Source: a virus. Taken from it: DNA of 32,907 nt. The notes beneath the pieces are model-generated. The model ran no database searches. It was given only the letters and a program-made list of their open reading frames with translations, and was not told the DNA's origin. Made by a program: the position numbers and the translations under genes. This document shows, one piece after another, positions 8,054 through 16,234 of this stretch. Every line of letters begins with the position of its first letter. Position 1 is the stretch's first letter. The stretch is taken from positions 1 through 32,907 of the IMG/VR virus record IMGVR_UViG_3300043409_001004; one strand, written 5' to 3'.

Positions 8054-8361
8054 TGACACGTTTTATTAGTGACAAGTCTCAAATTGAACCATCTAAGGTG
8101 GTTACCACGTATTACGGAAAAGGAGGCGAAGAGTGTGATAAAGATAAAGCCATTATTTATCATATCTCAACAGATACGCGAGATACATATTTCTCAATTG
8201 TTCAAAATGGTGGAATCTTCAATCCTGACTCTCTGCGGTTTCCACGCCCTGTTCAGTATGGCAAGATTTCAAAAGAATGTTTCACAAAGTTTCTCTCAGC
8301 ACTAATTTCAGGAAAACAAAGCGATTATGAAAAAGCAGCCCGCGAATACAGGAAGTCTTGA
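8053..8361 (+). CDS. Hypothetical protein, 102 aa
   Basis: This starts in the TAATG junction with the zinc-ribbon gene. The product looks like a compact mixed alpha/beta protein (AIIYHISTDTRDTYFSIV, then ISKECFTKFLSALISG) with no membrane segment and no recognised motif. The final 35 nt overlap the next gene. Context gives only co-expression with nucleotide-metabolism genes. Confidence 0.7.
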   Translation: MTRFISDKSQIEPSKVVTTYYGKGGEECDKDKAIIYHISTDTRDTYFSIVQNGGIFNPDSLRFPRPVQYGKISKECFTKFLSALISGKQSDYEKAAREYRKS

Positions 8362-8695
8362 CAAGGTCCAGAAATTTTACATCGCACACCACAAGTCACG
8401 AGATATTAAAACCCTTGCCGCAGACGTAAAGTCTTCTGTCAAAGTTGTTCGAGCATATATCAATGGTCTTGAAAAACGAGCCCAGCGAAAAGCAGCCGAA
8501 GTCGCTGCCGCTGAAGCTGCAAAGCCTCCTGATAAAGGTGTTCAGTCAATTAGAGCTGATGACCTGATGAACCGAAATAAGAAGCGTGGTGCGGTTGTCA
8601 TGACAGAAGCGGCATCCCAACTCGGTGATGCCACAAGGGCGAATAGAATGTCGCCTAGATTGGCTCAGAATGTACAAAAGATACGACCAGAGTGA
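8327..8695 (+). CDS. Hypothetical protein with possible helix-turn-helix
   Basis: The 122-residue product has a segment near residues 25-46 (RDIKTLAADVKSSVKVVRAYI) spaced like a helix-turn-helix of the type that reads DNA. It is followed by an Ala/Lys/Glu-rich helix (KAAEVAAAEAAK) and a basic, probably flexible C-terminus. A small DNA-binding or transcription-associated protein is plausible, but no known family was matched. It overlaps both neighbours (35 and 26 nt). Confidence 0.65.
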   Translation: MKKQPANTGSLDKVQKFYIAHHKSRDIKTLAADVKSSVKVVRAYINGLEKRAQRKAAEVAAAEAAKPPDKGVQSIRADDLMNRNKKRGAVVMTEAASQLGDATRANRMSPRLAQNVQKIRPE

Positions 8696-9080
8696 TCTTA
8701 GACCATTTCAGTCAATGTACAAAGAAGGTCATGTGACCGTAGATAATTACATTGCTGAGATGCTTTTTAAAAGAAGGGCCGAATTTAGTGGGAAGGCCCT
8801 TCCCCAGTCTTTTTGGAACAACCCAAAATTCAGACAGGCATATATTATCGAACTCACTAGAATTAATAAGCTTCTTGAAAGGGTATGCTCTTCATGCATC
8901 ATTAAAGCGTTCAATCAGACTAAAGCTTGTTCTGTCAAAAATCCAGATCTTATTAGACTTGCTGAAAAGTTCCAACAAGAGATGGAAGACAAGAAGAAGG
9001 TAATCGAGAAGACAGAAGAGAAACCCGCTGTTGGGCCTACTAAACCGTTTGGAAAAGTAAATAAGTTATCAGAGTTATAA
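8670..9080 (+). CDS. Hypothetical protein upstream of the recombinase
   Basis: ATG 8670 gives 136 residues and a 26-nt overlap with the preceding gene; GTG 8625 or ATG 8628 would add 14-15 residues, and no start has a strong ribosome site. The protein is mainly helical, with CSSCIIKAFNQTKAC containing C-x2-C and a third nearby Cys. A Lys/Glu-rich C-terminus ends in KPFGKVNKLSEL. It lies two bases before the RecA-like gene, so a recombination or replication accessory role is possible but unproven. Confidence 0.65.
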   Translation: MYKRYDQSDLRPFQSMYKEGHVTVDNYIAEMLFKRRAEFSGKALPQSFWNNPKFRQAYIIELTRINKLLERVCSSCIIKAFNQTKACSVKNPDLIRLAEKFQQEMEDKKKVIEKTEEKPAVGPTKPFGKVNKLSEL

Positions 9081-9082
9081 AT

Positions 9083-10135
9083 ATGGCGAAAAAAGCAAAG
9101 AGTGAAGAAGTTGAAGTTGTGGATGACGGCGAAATGGCAATGAAAGCCATTAAGAAAAAATATGGTGATATTGTTCGTCGCGGTTGTGATATCTTTGACG
9201 AGAAAAGCAACAAAACGTGTGTGAGTGTGAGCCCAGCATATGACCTCGGTTTGAACGGTGGTATTCTTGAGGGAAGCTGGACGGTTATTTCCGGAGTCGA
9301 AAAGTGCGGTAAATCAAGTCTTACTCTTCAGACTATCGCGAATGGACAAACACAGGGCAGACGAGGTATCTATGCAGATGCCGAAAGTCGACTTAAGGCT
9401 TATAATCTAGCCGGTATTCATGGACTTAATCAGAGCGAACTAGAAGTCATTAGCGGTAAAGATGAAGATCTTTCTGCTGAAGACATTCTTAACACGATTA
9501 ACGATATGATCCGAATGCCACGGAACAGGGGCTCCGTATGTGTCATTGACTCGACCTCTTCTCTTTTACCGAGAGACGAGATGGATTCTGAAGTTTCGTC
9601 TAAGCTCAGAGCACAATTGCCAAAACTTCTATCTCATTGGATTAAGAAGAATGCTCAAGTTGTTGTGCGTAATGACATTCTGATGATCTTGATCACCCAC
9701 TACATCACTAATACGAGTGGTTATGGCAAGCATAAGCTTGCAGATTGTGGTGTTATGGTTCAGTATCAGGCAGACAATCGACTGAACTTTACTCATGTGG
9801 AACCATGGGAAGAGAACGGTAAGAAAATCGGCCAAAAGACAATGTGTGACATCAATTGTTCCGCAATGGGCTCTTCTGGTAAGACAGTAACGTCTTATCT
9901 GAGATTTGGACACGGTATTGACTTCACTAAAGAATACATCGAGCTTGGTGAATCTTTTGGACTGATTGAAAAGGCTGGTGCGTGGTTTACCATGCCATAT
10001 CTAGCTGGATGTGCAGAACTATCAGATGCAGCCACACAAAAGTTTCAGGGTCAGCAAAAAGTATATGACTTTATCTCATCTCATCCTGTGGCTGGTGAGT
10101 TCTTGAAAAAGGAGCTTACAACATTGCTATTATAG
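9083..10135 (+). CDS. recA: RecA/UvsX-like recombinase
   Basis: This 350-residue product would form filaments on single-stranded DNA and catalyse strand exchange for recombination-dependent replication and repair. Walker A is GVEKCGKSS (71-79), diverged from the usual GPESSGKT. YADAES (98-102) matches the RecA DAE segment with its catalytic Glu. Walker B ends at D156 in SVCVIDS. The C-terminal pattern FGHGIDFTKEYIELGESFGLIEKAGAWF is the typical RecA core ending. The N-terminus is Lys/Glu-rich. Its last 13 nt overlap the probable ATT start of the next gene. Whether it is closer to T4 UvsX or bacterial RecA cannot be settled by eye. Confidence 0.92.
   Translation: MAKKAKSEEVEVVDDGEMAMKAIKKKYGDIVRRGCDIFDEKSNKTCVSVSPAYDLGLNGGILEGSWTVISGVEKCGKSSLTLQTIANGQTQGRRGIYADAESRLKAYNLAGIHGLNQSELEVISGKDEDLSAEDILNTINDMIRMPRNRGSVCVIDSTSSLLPRDEMDSEVSSKLRAQLPKLLSHWIKKNAQVVVRNDILMILITHYITNTSGYGKHKLADCGVMVQYQADNRLNFTHVEPWEENGKKIGQKTMCDINCSAMGSSGKTVTSYLRFGHGIDFTKEYIELGESFGLIEKAGAWFTMPYLAGCAELSDAATQKFQGQQKVYDFISSHPVAGEFLKKELTTLLL
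10106..10125 (+). promoter_or_regulatory. Shine-Dalgarno paired with an ATT start codon
   Basis: AAAAAGGAG at 10106-10114 lies 8 nt before ATT at 10123 inside the end of the recombinase gene. Translation from this ATT adds 14 residues that read naturally into the nuclease. No ATG, GTG or TTG in that frame lies at a suitable distance from the site. Confidence 0.45.
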
Positions 10136-10530
10136 TCCATGGTTTAGACGGAAAAACACACAAGATGGTGTTAACGTCAACCAAGCGGAGCCTAAGAGAT
10201 AAGTCCGCACCCCATAAAGAAGCTGCTTCTCTTTTACAGGTGTTCTTTCCCGGAATGCCAATCTTCGAAGAAGTATTTTTACCGGGGTGTGGACTATATC
10301 TTGACATTTTTGTGCCAAATTTGTCCATAGGAATAGAAATCCATGGTCGTCAACATTTCGAGTACACTCCATACTTCCACAAGACCAAGGCAGACTTTCT
10401 AATGGCCTGTAAAAGAGATCGTGAAAAGGCCGAATGGTGTAGAATCAATGACATCGATCTTATCGTCCTACCAGACGGAGAGGAAGACAAATGGAAGAAC
10501 TTGATCAGTTCAGCGATATCAAGGGACTAA
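10123..10530 (+). CDS. Vsr/PD-(D/E)XK-like endonuclease-fold protein
   Basis: From ATT 10123 the product has 135 residues; from the first ATG (10165) it has 121. The core reads LYLDIFVPNLSIGIEIHGRQHF, an Asp-strand-Glu arrangement followed by HGxQHF, then RDREKAEWCRINDIDLIVL. This matches small nuclease-fold proteins related to Vsr and DUF559, which cut DNA using a metal bound by Asp and Glu. The ATT start is preferred because of the AAAAAGGAG site and because the extension (AIIVHGLDGKTHKM) reads as a plausible strand. It lies in the recombination block and overlaps the next gene by 40 nt. It may process recombination intermediates or be a homing-type remnant. Confidence 0.7.
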   Translation: MAIIVHGLDGKTHKMVLTSTKRSLRDKSAPHKEAASLLQVFFPGMPIFEEVFLPGCGLYLDIFVPNLSIGIEIHGRQHFEYTPYFHKTKADFLMACKRDREKAEWCRINDIDLIVLPDGEEDKWKNLISSAISRD

Positions 10531-10979
10531 AAGAGTTAACATCTTTCATCGACAGATACTGCATCGAGTTTATGACTCCGGATTGTAAATTCGATCCGGT
10601 GTCTCAGATGATTATGGACATTGCTTATGAAGACTTGGTAGTTCTCTCATCTGATGAGGCCTACGCCAATTCTTTTAAGCTCCACTCATACTGTATCTAT
10701 CTCAGGAAGAATCTTGATAAGTCTATTGCAAAAAGAACTTGGTGTGAAGAGACACTAAATTCTATTGTAGCTAGAAACTGGAAGTCTCAGTCTGAGTATA
10801 TGAAGTATGAAGTAAAAAGACAGGCGATTATCGCTGAAGACACATTTGCTGAAAAGGTAGAAAAAATGAGGATCTACCTCACGAGTGCTATAGCCCAAAC
10901 AGAGGACAAGATTTATTCAGTAAAGAGAATGGCAGATATCCTTCAGGAAATTGGAAAGAAGAAATCTTATGATCGATGA
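10491..10979 (+). CDS. Hypothetical helical protein, 162 aa
   Basis: This overlaps the nuclease gene by 40 nt. The ATG is preceded by GGAGAGGAAG (about 10480-10489), a strong purine ribosome site. The product is largely alpha-helical with a possible coiled coil in the second half (YEVKRQAIIAEDTFAEKVEKM onward). No motif was recognised. Its place between the recombinase and the helicase fits a replication or recombination accessory, but this is context only. Confidence 0.7.
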   Translation: MEELDQFSDIKGLKELTSFIDRYCIEFMTPDCKFDPVSQMIMDIAYEDLVVLSSDEAYANSFKLHSYCIYLRKNLDKSIAKRTWCEETLNSIVARNWKSQSEYMKYEVKRQAIIAEDTFAEKVEKMRIYLTSAIAQTEDKIYSVKRMADILQEIGKKKSYDR

Positions 10980-11448
10980 TTTTAAAGAGGCCATTCAAAA
11001 TGGCGACTGGGACGGCGTCGTCAAATTTTATACATCACTTGTCGGCTTGCCGCCTGTCATTTCTTCCCCTCGGGAACAGAAGCTAATTCGACAAGTTGAG
11101 ACTGCTATTAATCGTGGCCAAAACCTTGACTTTCAGATGCGGCCAGACACATCTAGCAAGGCTGCTCCAGCAAAACCAGCGAAGCCGAAAAGGGTCTCTA
11201 AGAAGAAAGCGAAGGCCCGAGAAATTGCCTTTGTAGACACCGGGGAAAAGGTAGAAGAGAATGGGGCTGATAAGATCAATGATAATGTATCACTTACTCC
11301 TAGAACTAGAAAGCCCTTTAAGACGATTAAGATGACTTGTATATCTTGTAAATCGACAGAGGAAGTCGCACCAATATTCAAGCGTGACCCAGAAGTGTAT
11401 AAGTGTAACAAGTGCCTGTCTAAGGGAAGAAAAGATGGAGTTGAGTAA
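10969..11448 (+). CDS. Hypothetical protein with C-terminal C4 zinc ribbon
   Basis: ATG 10969 overlaps the previous gene by 11 nt and follows a GGAAAG purine run. The 159-residue product has a helical N-terminus (MIDDFKEAIQNGDWDGVVKFY), a Lys/Ala/Pro-rich linker (AKPAKPKRVSKKKAKAR) and a C-terminal zinc-binding unit, TCISC then YKCNKC (two CxxC). A basic linker plus zinc ribbon suggests nucleic-acid binding. It directly precedes the helicase gene and overlaps it by 14 nt. Confidence 0.7.
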   Translation: MIDDFKEAIQNGDWDGVVKFYTSLVGLPPVISSPREQKLIRQVETAINRGQNLDFQMRPDTSSKAAPAKPAKPKRVSKKKAKAREIAFVDTGEKVEENGADKINDNVSLTPRTRKPFKTIKMTCISCKSTEEVAPIFKRDPEVYKCNKCLSKGRKDGVE

Positions 11449-12880
11449 TGTCGCGAGTGAACGTGCTGTGCTTGCTGGTATTTGTGCTCATGGTCCAGAC
11501 TGCTATTTAGATGTTGAGCCCTTCTTGGAGGAAGGGACATTCACAGTCGACTTTAACAAGGTGATGTACAAGTGTATAAAGGAGATTATCAACACGTCTG
11601 ATCGAGTTGACTTTGTCTCCTTATTATCTGCCGCAACTGACCTCTCTCTTGGAGAGTACGTCAATCGTCCCGATGTCTTGAAGCATTTCCACGGAGTTCT
11701 TGCAACTCCAGTTGACCTTTCTGTGGTCTCTGGGCACGCAAAAAAGATTCGCCGTCTTCAATTCGCGAGACATCTTCAGGAAACGATCAAGGAATCCTAC
11801 AAAGACCTGAATGAGATTTCCGGGGAAGAATCGCTCTCTCACATTGTTTCCATCATCGAGAACCCCGTCCAGAACGCTTCTACCTCTTATCTCAAAAAGG
11901 ACGAAAATAAGCCTAAGAGACTTGGAGAAGACGGGATTGCCTACTTTGAACACCTAATGTCTGACGAGCCAAAACAGGTGGGGATATCAAGCGGATTCCC
12001 CTCGTACGATGCGGCAATCGGAGGAGGTTTTTTAAGGAAGTGCGTGGATCTGGTCGGGGCTAGAACAAAAGGTGGTAAATCTGTTTTTTGTGATAATGTT
12101 GCACTACACGTTAGTAATGCCAACATACCAGTCTTAGTTTTAGATACAGAAATGTGCCAAGAGGATCATTGGAATAGGCTCTGGGCAAATATGACCGGAA
12201 TCCCTATTAATGAAATAAAGACTGGTGACTTTAAAACAGATAAACTAAAAGTATCCGCTGTTGCAGAAGCAAGGGATAAATTAGCATCTATACCATATTT
12301 CTACATCAATGTATCCGGCAAGGGATTTGATGAGATTCTTTCTATAGCTAGAAGATGGGTTCTAAGAGAAGTCGGGTATGAAAATAATGGCAGGACTAAA
12401 GACTGTCTTATTATTTACGACTACTTCAAACTGATGGATGCCAGTAGTATATCCGATAATATGGCCGAATTTCAGGCTATGGGATTTCAGGCAACAAAAC
12501 TGCACAATTTCTGTGTAGAGTATGACGTACCATGTTTATCTTTCGTTCAGTTGAATAGGGATGGTATCGACAAAGAATCTGCTGATGTTATTTCCCAATC
12601 TGACAGAATTGGATGGTTGTGTACATCCTTTACAATCCTGAAACAAAAATCAGTAGATGAAATAGCTGATGATGGCCCCAAAAACGGAAATAGAAAATTA
12701 GTACCTGTGCTTTCAAGACATGGCCCCGGAATGACGGACGAAGGGTATATTTGTCTCGATATGAGGGGTGAATTAGCGAGGATGCGAGAAATTGGCACTG
12801 TTAGACGACTTTCTAGAAGCAAAGAATTCCCAGAAAGAACTCCAGATTCTGAAAGCGAGGATGAAAGCGAAGATACCTGA
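11435..12880 (+). CDS. dnaB: DnaB-like replicative DNA helicase
   Basis: ATG 11435 gives 481 residues, with N-terminal SNVASERAVLAGI matching the start of the DnaB N-domain; GGGAAGA lies just upstream. The C-domain has Walker A GARTKGGKS (208-216), the catalytic Glu in VLDTE (E239), Walker B LIIYD (D329) and FVQLNRD as motif H4. It would unwind duplex DNA at the fork as a hexamer driven by nucleotide hydrolysis, working with the primase encoded next. The tail is Ser/Glu/Asp-rich (SESEDESED) and overlaps the primase frame. Function is confidently assigned. Confidence 0.92.
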   Translation: MELSNVASERAVLAGICAHGPDCYLDVEPFLEEGTFTVDFNKVMYKCIKEIINTSDRVDFVSLLSAATDLSLGEYVNRPDVLKHFHGVLATPVDLSVVSGHAKKIRRLQFARHLQETIKESYKDLNEISGEESLSHIVSIIENPVQNASTSYLKKDENKPKRLGEDGIAYFEHLMSDEPKQVGISSGFPSYDAAIGGGFLRKCVDLVGARTKGGKSVFCDNVALHVSNANIPVLVLDTEMCQEDHWNRLWANMTGIPINEIKTGDFKTDKLKVSAVAEARDKLASIPYFYINVSGKGFDEILSIARRWVLREVGYENNGRTKDCLIIYDYFKLMDASSISDNMAEFQAMGFQATKLHNFCVEYDVPCLSFVQLNRDGIDKESADVISQSDRIGWLCTSFTILKQKSVDEIADDGPKNGNRKLVPVLSRHGPGMTDEGYICLDMRGELARMREIGTVRRLSRSKEFPERTPDSESEDESEDT

Positions 12881-13802
12881 AATTCTGGATTTCTTCGGGG
12901 TCAAACCATATAGGTCTGGACAATTGCTTGTATGTAACTGCCCAATCCATAATGGAGATAACACCACCGCATTTAATATAAATGGGGATGTCACATCCGA
13001 ATTCTGTGGTAGGTGGTTCTGTAATACCGCTGGATGCCACAAAAAATTTGGCGGAGATATCCTTGGGCTCCTACGTGGGCTGGCCTCTCTAAAGGCTGAT
13101 CTTACTTTTACTGAAGTAATTAATCTTGCGGCTACATTCTGCGGAATAGAGCAGATCGATTACATCTCTGACGTTTTCAATGACATGATGCTCAGAGAAA
13201 CGGTAAAAGTGACAGGTCCTACCAGAGAACAGGTCAGGGAGCGGCTGAAGAGACCTGTCGAATATTATCTTAAAAGGGGATTTTCTTTATCTATTCTCGA
13301 CGAATTCGATATCGGAATATGCGACGATCCCACAAAAGAGATGTATAACAGGGTAGTATTTCCAGTATATGACCCAAATGGGAAATATCTTATAGGATGC
13401 GTAGGTCGGACCTTGACAAACGCACCCGATAAATGGAAGAATCAGAAAGGATTCAAGAAGTCAGAACACCTGTATGGATATTGGAAAGCTTTTCAGGCGA
13501 TATGCCAAAGTGGAAAGATAATTCTCGTAGAAGGACAGGGTGACGTTCTTAGATTCCATGAAGCTGGAATAAAAAACGCGGTGGGAATCTTTGGGAGCAA
13601 ACTATCTGACTCTCAGGAGTTACTTCTTCAGAAAACTGGAGTAACTGAGATCACAACGGTTTTTGACCGAGACGCCGCAGGCGATAAATGTAGACTAGAC
13701 TGTAACAAACTTAATCGTCTATTCAATGTCAGGCACGTAATACCTGAAGCAGAAGACGTAGCAGAAATGACTGTAGAACAAGTAAAAGGATTAAAAGTAT
13801 GA
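12861..13802 (+). CDS. dnaG: DnaG-type DNA primase
   Basis: This would lay RNA primers for replication with the adjacent helicase. From ATG 12861 it has 313 residues, shorter than bacterial DnaG because it lacks a helicase-binding C-domain. A zinc-binding domain is seen at CPIH (C27, H30) with FCNTAGCHKKFGGDILG (C54, C59). A Toprim domain has ILVEGQGD (E224) and FDRDAAGD (D269, D271). A TTG at 12792, 10 nt after GAGG, would add 23 plausible residues and lengthen the overlap with the helicase from 20 to 89 nt; neither start has a strong site. Confidence 0.9.
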   Translation: MKAKIPEILDFFGVKPYRSGQLLVCNCPIHNGDNTTAFNINGDVTSEFCGRWFCNTAGCHKKFGGDILGLLRGLASLKADLTFTEVINLAATFCGIEQIDYISDVFNDMMLRETVKVTGPTREQVRERLKRPVEYYLKRGFSLSILDEFDIGICDDPTKEMYNRVVFPVYDPNGKYLIGCVGRTLTNAPDKWKNQKGFKKSEHLYGYWKAFQAICQSGKIILVEGQGDVLRFHEAGIKNAVGIFGSKLSDSQELLLQKTGVTEITTVFDRDAAGDKCRLDCNKLNRLFNVRHVIPEAEDVAEMTVEQVKGLKV

Positions 13803-14617
13803 CGCAAATCATTTGTATCGCTGGGGCAAAACAATCAGGTAAGAATACAGCGGCCAATTTCCTACATGGTCATATTCTTCAGCTTAATGAAGTGATACTA
13901 AAGTATGAGATCACTAAAGCTGGAGAATTAATGGTTAACACCCATTACATGAAGGATGGGGAAGTTAAAGAAGATATGGGCGTACTCGACCTGAGTCGAA
14001 AAGACGACCTTTATGTTCAGTATGCAGATCAAATGATCTGGCCCTATGTTAAACTATATCATTTCGCTGATGCTCTTAAAGAGCTTTGCATGGCGATGTT
14101 CGGACTAACCTACGAACAAGCGTATGGAAACTACAAAAATTCAAACACTAAGCTTCGTTGGGAGAATATGCCCGGAGTCGTCACGCCAGAGGCCTCTGAG
14201 GGCCTTGGAGACTCGACCCTGAAAGCTATTGGGCTCATGAGGCACAAGCCCGGATACATGACCGCACGAGAGGTATTACAGTTCGTTGGAACTGATATTT
14301 TCCGCCGCATGTATGAGCCAGTATGGGTTAATCTATTAATGAATAAGATTAAGGAAGATTCACCCATGGTCGCTATTATCGCAGATTGTCGTTTCGACAA
14401 CGAAGCACAAGCGGTAAAAGAAGAAGGTGGTACAATTGTACAGTTAACTCGTCGTCCTTTTAAAGACGGACATGTATCAGAAGATGGGTTCAAAGATTTT
14501 ACAGATTTCGACAAAGTCCTTGATAACCGCGAGCTTGAAATCAGTGCTGCTAATTCTGAACTACTAGACTTCTTGGTTCAGCGTGGTATTACAGAGCTAG
14601 TTACAAAGGCCTCCTAA
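13799..14617 (+). CDS. Deoxynucleoside monophosphate kinase (T4 gp1-like)
   Basis: This phosphorylates dNMPs to dNDPs for phage DNA synthesis. The P-loop is GAKQSGKNT (9-17), like the GxKxSGKDT of T4 gp1. AREVLQFVGTDIFRRM and VWVNLL match the T4 segment around LMQALGTDLI and YWVKLF. IADCRFDNEAQAVKEEGGTIVQLTR matches T4 PDTRQDHEMDAARAMGATVI. The 272 residues exceed the T4 enzyme by about 30. The start overlaps the primase stop as ATGA. Confidence 0.88.
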   Translation: MTQIICIAGAKQSGKNTAANFLHGHILQLNEVILKYEITKAGELMVNTHYMKDGEVKEDMGVLDLSRKDDLYVQYADQMIWPYVKLYHFADALKELCMAMFGLTYEQAYGNYKNSNTKLRWENMPGVVTPEASEGLGDSTLKAIGLMRHKPGYMTAREVLQFVGTDIFRRMYEPVWVNLLMNKIKEDSPMVAIIADCRFDNEAQAVKEEGGTIVQLTRRPFKDGHVSEDGFKDFTDFDKVLDNRELEISAANSELLDFLVQRGITELVTKAS

Positions 14618-15660
14618 TGATTCTAACCTACCTGCGGTCGAGTTCGATCGGCACGTATCATATGTGTCCTCAAAAGTACTTATTCACTTATGTACTTGGT
14701 ATGAAGGACAAGGATAACGCCAAAGCAATTATGGGGACTGTTACGCATAAGACCCTAGAACTGCTTGGAAAGCAGAGGATCGCAGAAAAGAATAAAAAAA
14801 GGAGTTTCGTAGACGAGGAGTTCGGAAAGATTAACTTCTCAAAGTGTACAATTGAGTATCTCAATGAGCTATCTCATGCCCACTATGAGAAGTTATATCC
14901 CGGACTGATGCCAAAAAACTCTAAGAAGATAACCCTAGAGTGGACACATTTGGCAGTAACTCGTTTAGATGGCGAAATGGACCCAAGAAAACAGGATATC
15001 CATGCTGTTGAGGAATTTTTCGAGGTAGAAGTTCCTCATGAGTGGGCTGATTATGAGTACGAGATTAATGGCGAAGTTCTAAAAGGAAGATTAGGACTTA
15101 AGGGTACAGTAGACCTGATTGTAAAAGAGGACGATGTCTTCTTCCATATCATGGACTATAAAACTGGCCGTAGATACAATTGGGCTACAGATAAAGTAAA
15201 AACATATGATTGTCTATCGGAAGATAAACAACTATTACTTTATTATTATGCTCTAAGGCTTAAGTACCCAGAAAAGAAATTCTATATATCGATCTATTAC
15301 ATTAATGATCATAAGATTGATGGCGTGGTTGTTCCGGGAGGATTGTTCACGTTTGCCTTTGACGACAATGATTTCAAAAAGGCAGAACTGATGATCAAGA
15401 AAGAATTTGAGACAATTAGAAATGATAAGTATCCTCGTGTAATCAGTAAAACATGTAATCATTTCAAGTGTCAACATCTATGTGCATTTTCTAAAATCAT
15501 TCCGTCTATTTCCGAAGATGAGCCAGCATGTACCTTCATAAGAAAAGAAATAGAAAGAATTGGGATTGATGCTGTTACGGCAAAATATGCTGACCTATCT
15601 CGTATGAAGGTATACACTGGTGGTGGTAGGCAGGATGTATCTTTGGAAGAAAAAGAGTGA
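14617..15660 (+). CDS. Cas4/RecB-like PD-(D/E)XK exonuclease
   Basis: At 347 residues, LRSSSIGTYHMCPQKYLFTYV at the start, GTVDLI (D166), MDYKTG (D180, K182) and QLLLYYYAL (205-213) give the complete PD-(D/E)XK active site and QxxxY helix of the RecB/Cas4 nuclease family. C17 together with C280, C285 and C289 (CNHFKCQHLC) is arranged like the Fe-S cluster of Cas4 and AddB nucleases. It probably resects DNA ends for recombination. It starts at a one-base TAATG overlap with the dNMP kinase gene. No cas genes or repeats are nearby, so a CRISPR role is not suggested. Confidence 0.85.
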   Translation: MILTYLRSSSIGTYHMCPQKYLFTYVLGMKDKDNAKAIMGTVTHKTLELLGKQRIAEKNKKRSFVDEEFGKINFSKCTIEYLNELSHAHYEKLYPGLMPKNSKKITLEWTHLAVTRLDGEMDPRKQDIHAVEEFFEVEVPHEWADYEYEINGEVLKGRLGLKGTVDLIVKEDDVFFHIMDYKTGRRYNWATDKVKTYDCLSEDKQLLLYYYALRLKYPEKKFYISIYYINDHKIDGVVVPGGLFTFAFDDNDFKKAELMIKKEFETIRNDKYPRVISKTCNHFKCQHLCAFSKIIPSISEDEPACTFIRKEIERIGIDAVTAKYADLSRMKVYTGGGRQDVSLEEKE

Positions 15661-16226
15661 TAACTATTCTTGGCCAGCCGTTTAATATAAGAATGAAAGA
15701 TGGAAATACATATAAGCATGTTGTATATGAATGCGAATGCGGTAAAAGAGAGATCGCTCAATTATGCAATGCTAAAAAGGGCGTATCTTGCGGATGTTTA
15801 AATAAGAGATCAAAAAAGCATATGATGACAAAAACAAGTATTTATGCTAGATGGTCTTCTATGATCGCAAGATGTCACTCTCCGGGAACTAAAAGATATA
15901 AAGACTACGGTGCTAGAGGAATAGTTGTATGTGAAGCTTGGCATACATTCGAAAATTTCCTAGAAGACATGGGCCATCCAGAAAATGGATTAACTCTTGA
16001 TAGAATCGATAATGATAAAGGGTATAGTAAAGATAATTGTAGATGGTGTAGTCCGAAAGCTCAATCAAGAAATAGAAGAAATACGATCTATCTGACAATA
16101 GATGGAACTACTAAAAGCATATCTGAATGGTCTGAACATACAGATGCCTGTACATATAATACTATATCGTCTAGATATCATCGTGGATGGTCACACAAAG
16201 AATGTGTATTTGGAAAGATTAAATAG
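15657..16226 (+). CDS. HNH homing endonuclease, free-standing
   Basis: This starts with GTG in a GTGA overlap, with GGAAGAA 6-8 nt upstream. The N-terminal half holds a zinc ribbon (CECGKREI and SCGC). An HNH nuclease core follows: IYARWSSMIARCH, YGARGIVVCEAW, then LTLDRIDNDKGYSKDNCRW. The C-terminus (YLTIDGTTKSISEWSEH) looks like a DNA-recognition unit. It is more AT-rich than the genes around it, consistent with a mobile gene that settled between the Cas4-like nuclease and the exonuclease without breaking either. Confidence 0.9.
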   Translation: MITILGQPFNIRMKDGNTYKHVVYECECGKREIAQLCNAKKGVSCGCLNKRSKKHMMTKTSIYARWSSMIARCHSPGTKRYKDYGARGIVVCEAWHTFENFLEDMGHPENGLTLDRIDNDKGYSKDNCRWCSPKAQSRNRRNTIYLTIDGTTKSISEWSEHTDACTYNTISSRYHRGWSHKECVFGKIK

Positions 16227-16234
16227 GACTTAAT

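Noticed and set aside
8773-8802. 8-bp inverted repeat GAAGGGCC/GGCCCTTC
   Set aside because: The 14-nt loop and lack of a following T-run make it a poor terminator; it lies within coding sequence and could be chance.
11133-11540. Open frame of 135 codons on the minus strand
   Set aside because: It lies opposite two genes with recognisable zinc-ribbon and helicase motifs, has no ribosome site and its product has low-complexity Ser/Leu composition typical of an antisense shadow.
14131-14514. Open frame of 127 codons on the minus strand
   Set aside because: It is opposite the dNMP kinase, which has clear family motifs, so it is treated as a shadow frame.
14617-15660. CRISPR-associated Cas4
   Set aside because: No repeat array and no other cas gene was seen; the gene fits a phage recombination nuclease.
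15657-16226. Group I intron around the HNH gene
   Set aside because: The flanking genes are each complete, with overlapping start and stop codons, so nothing is interrupted.
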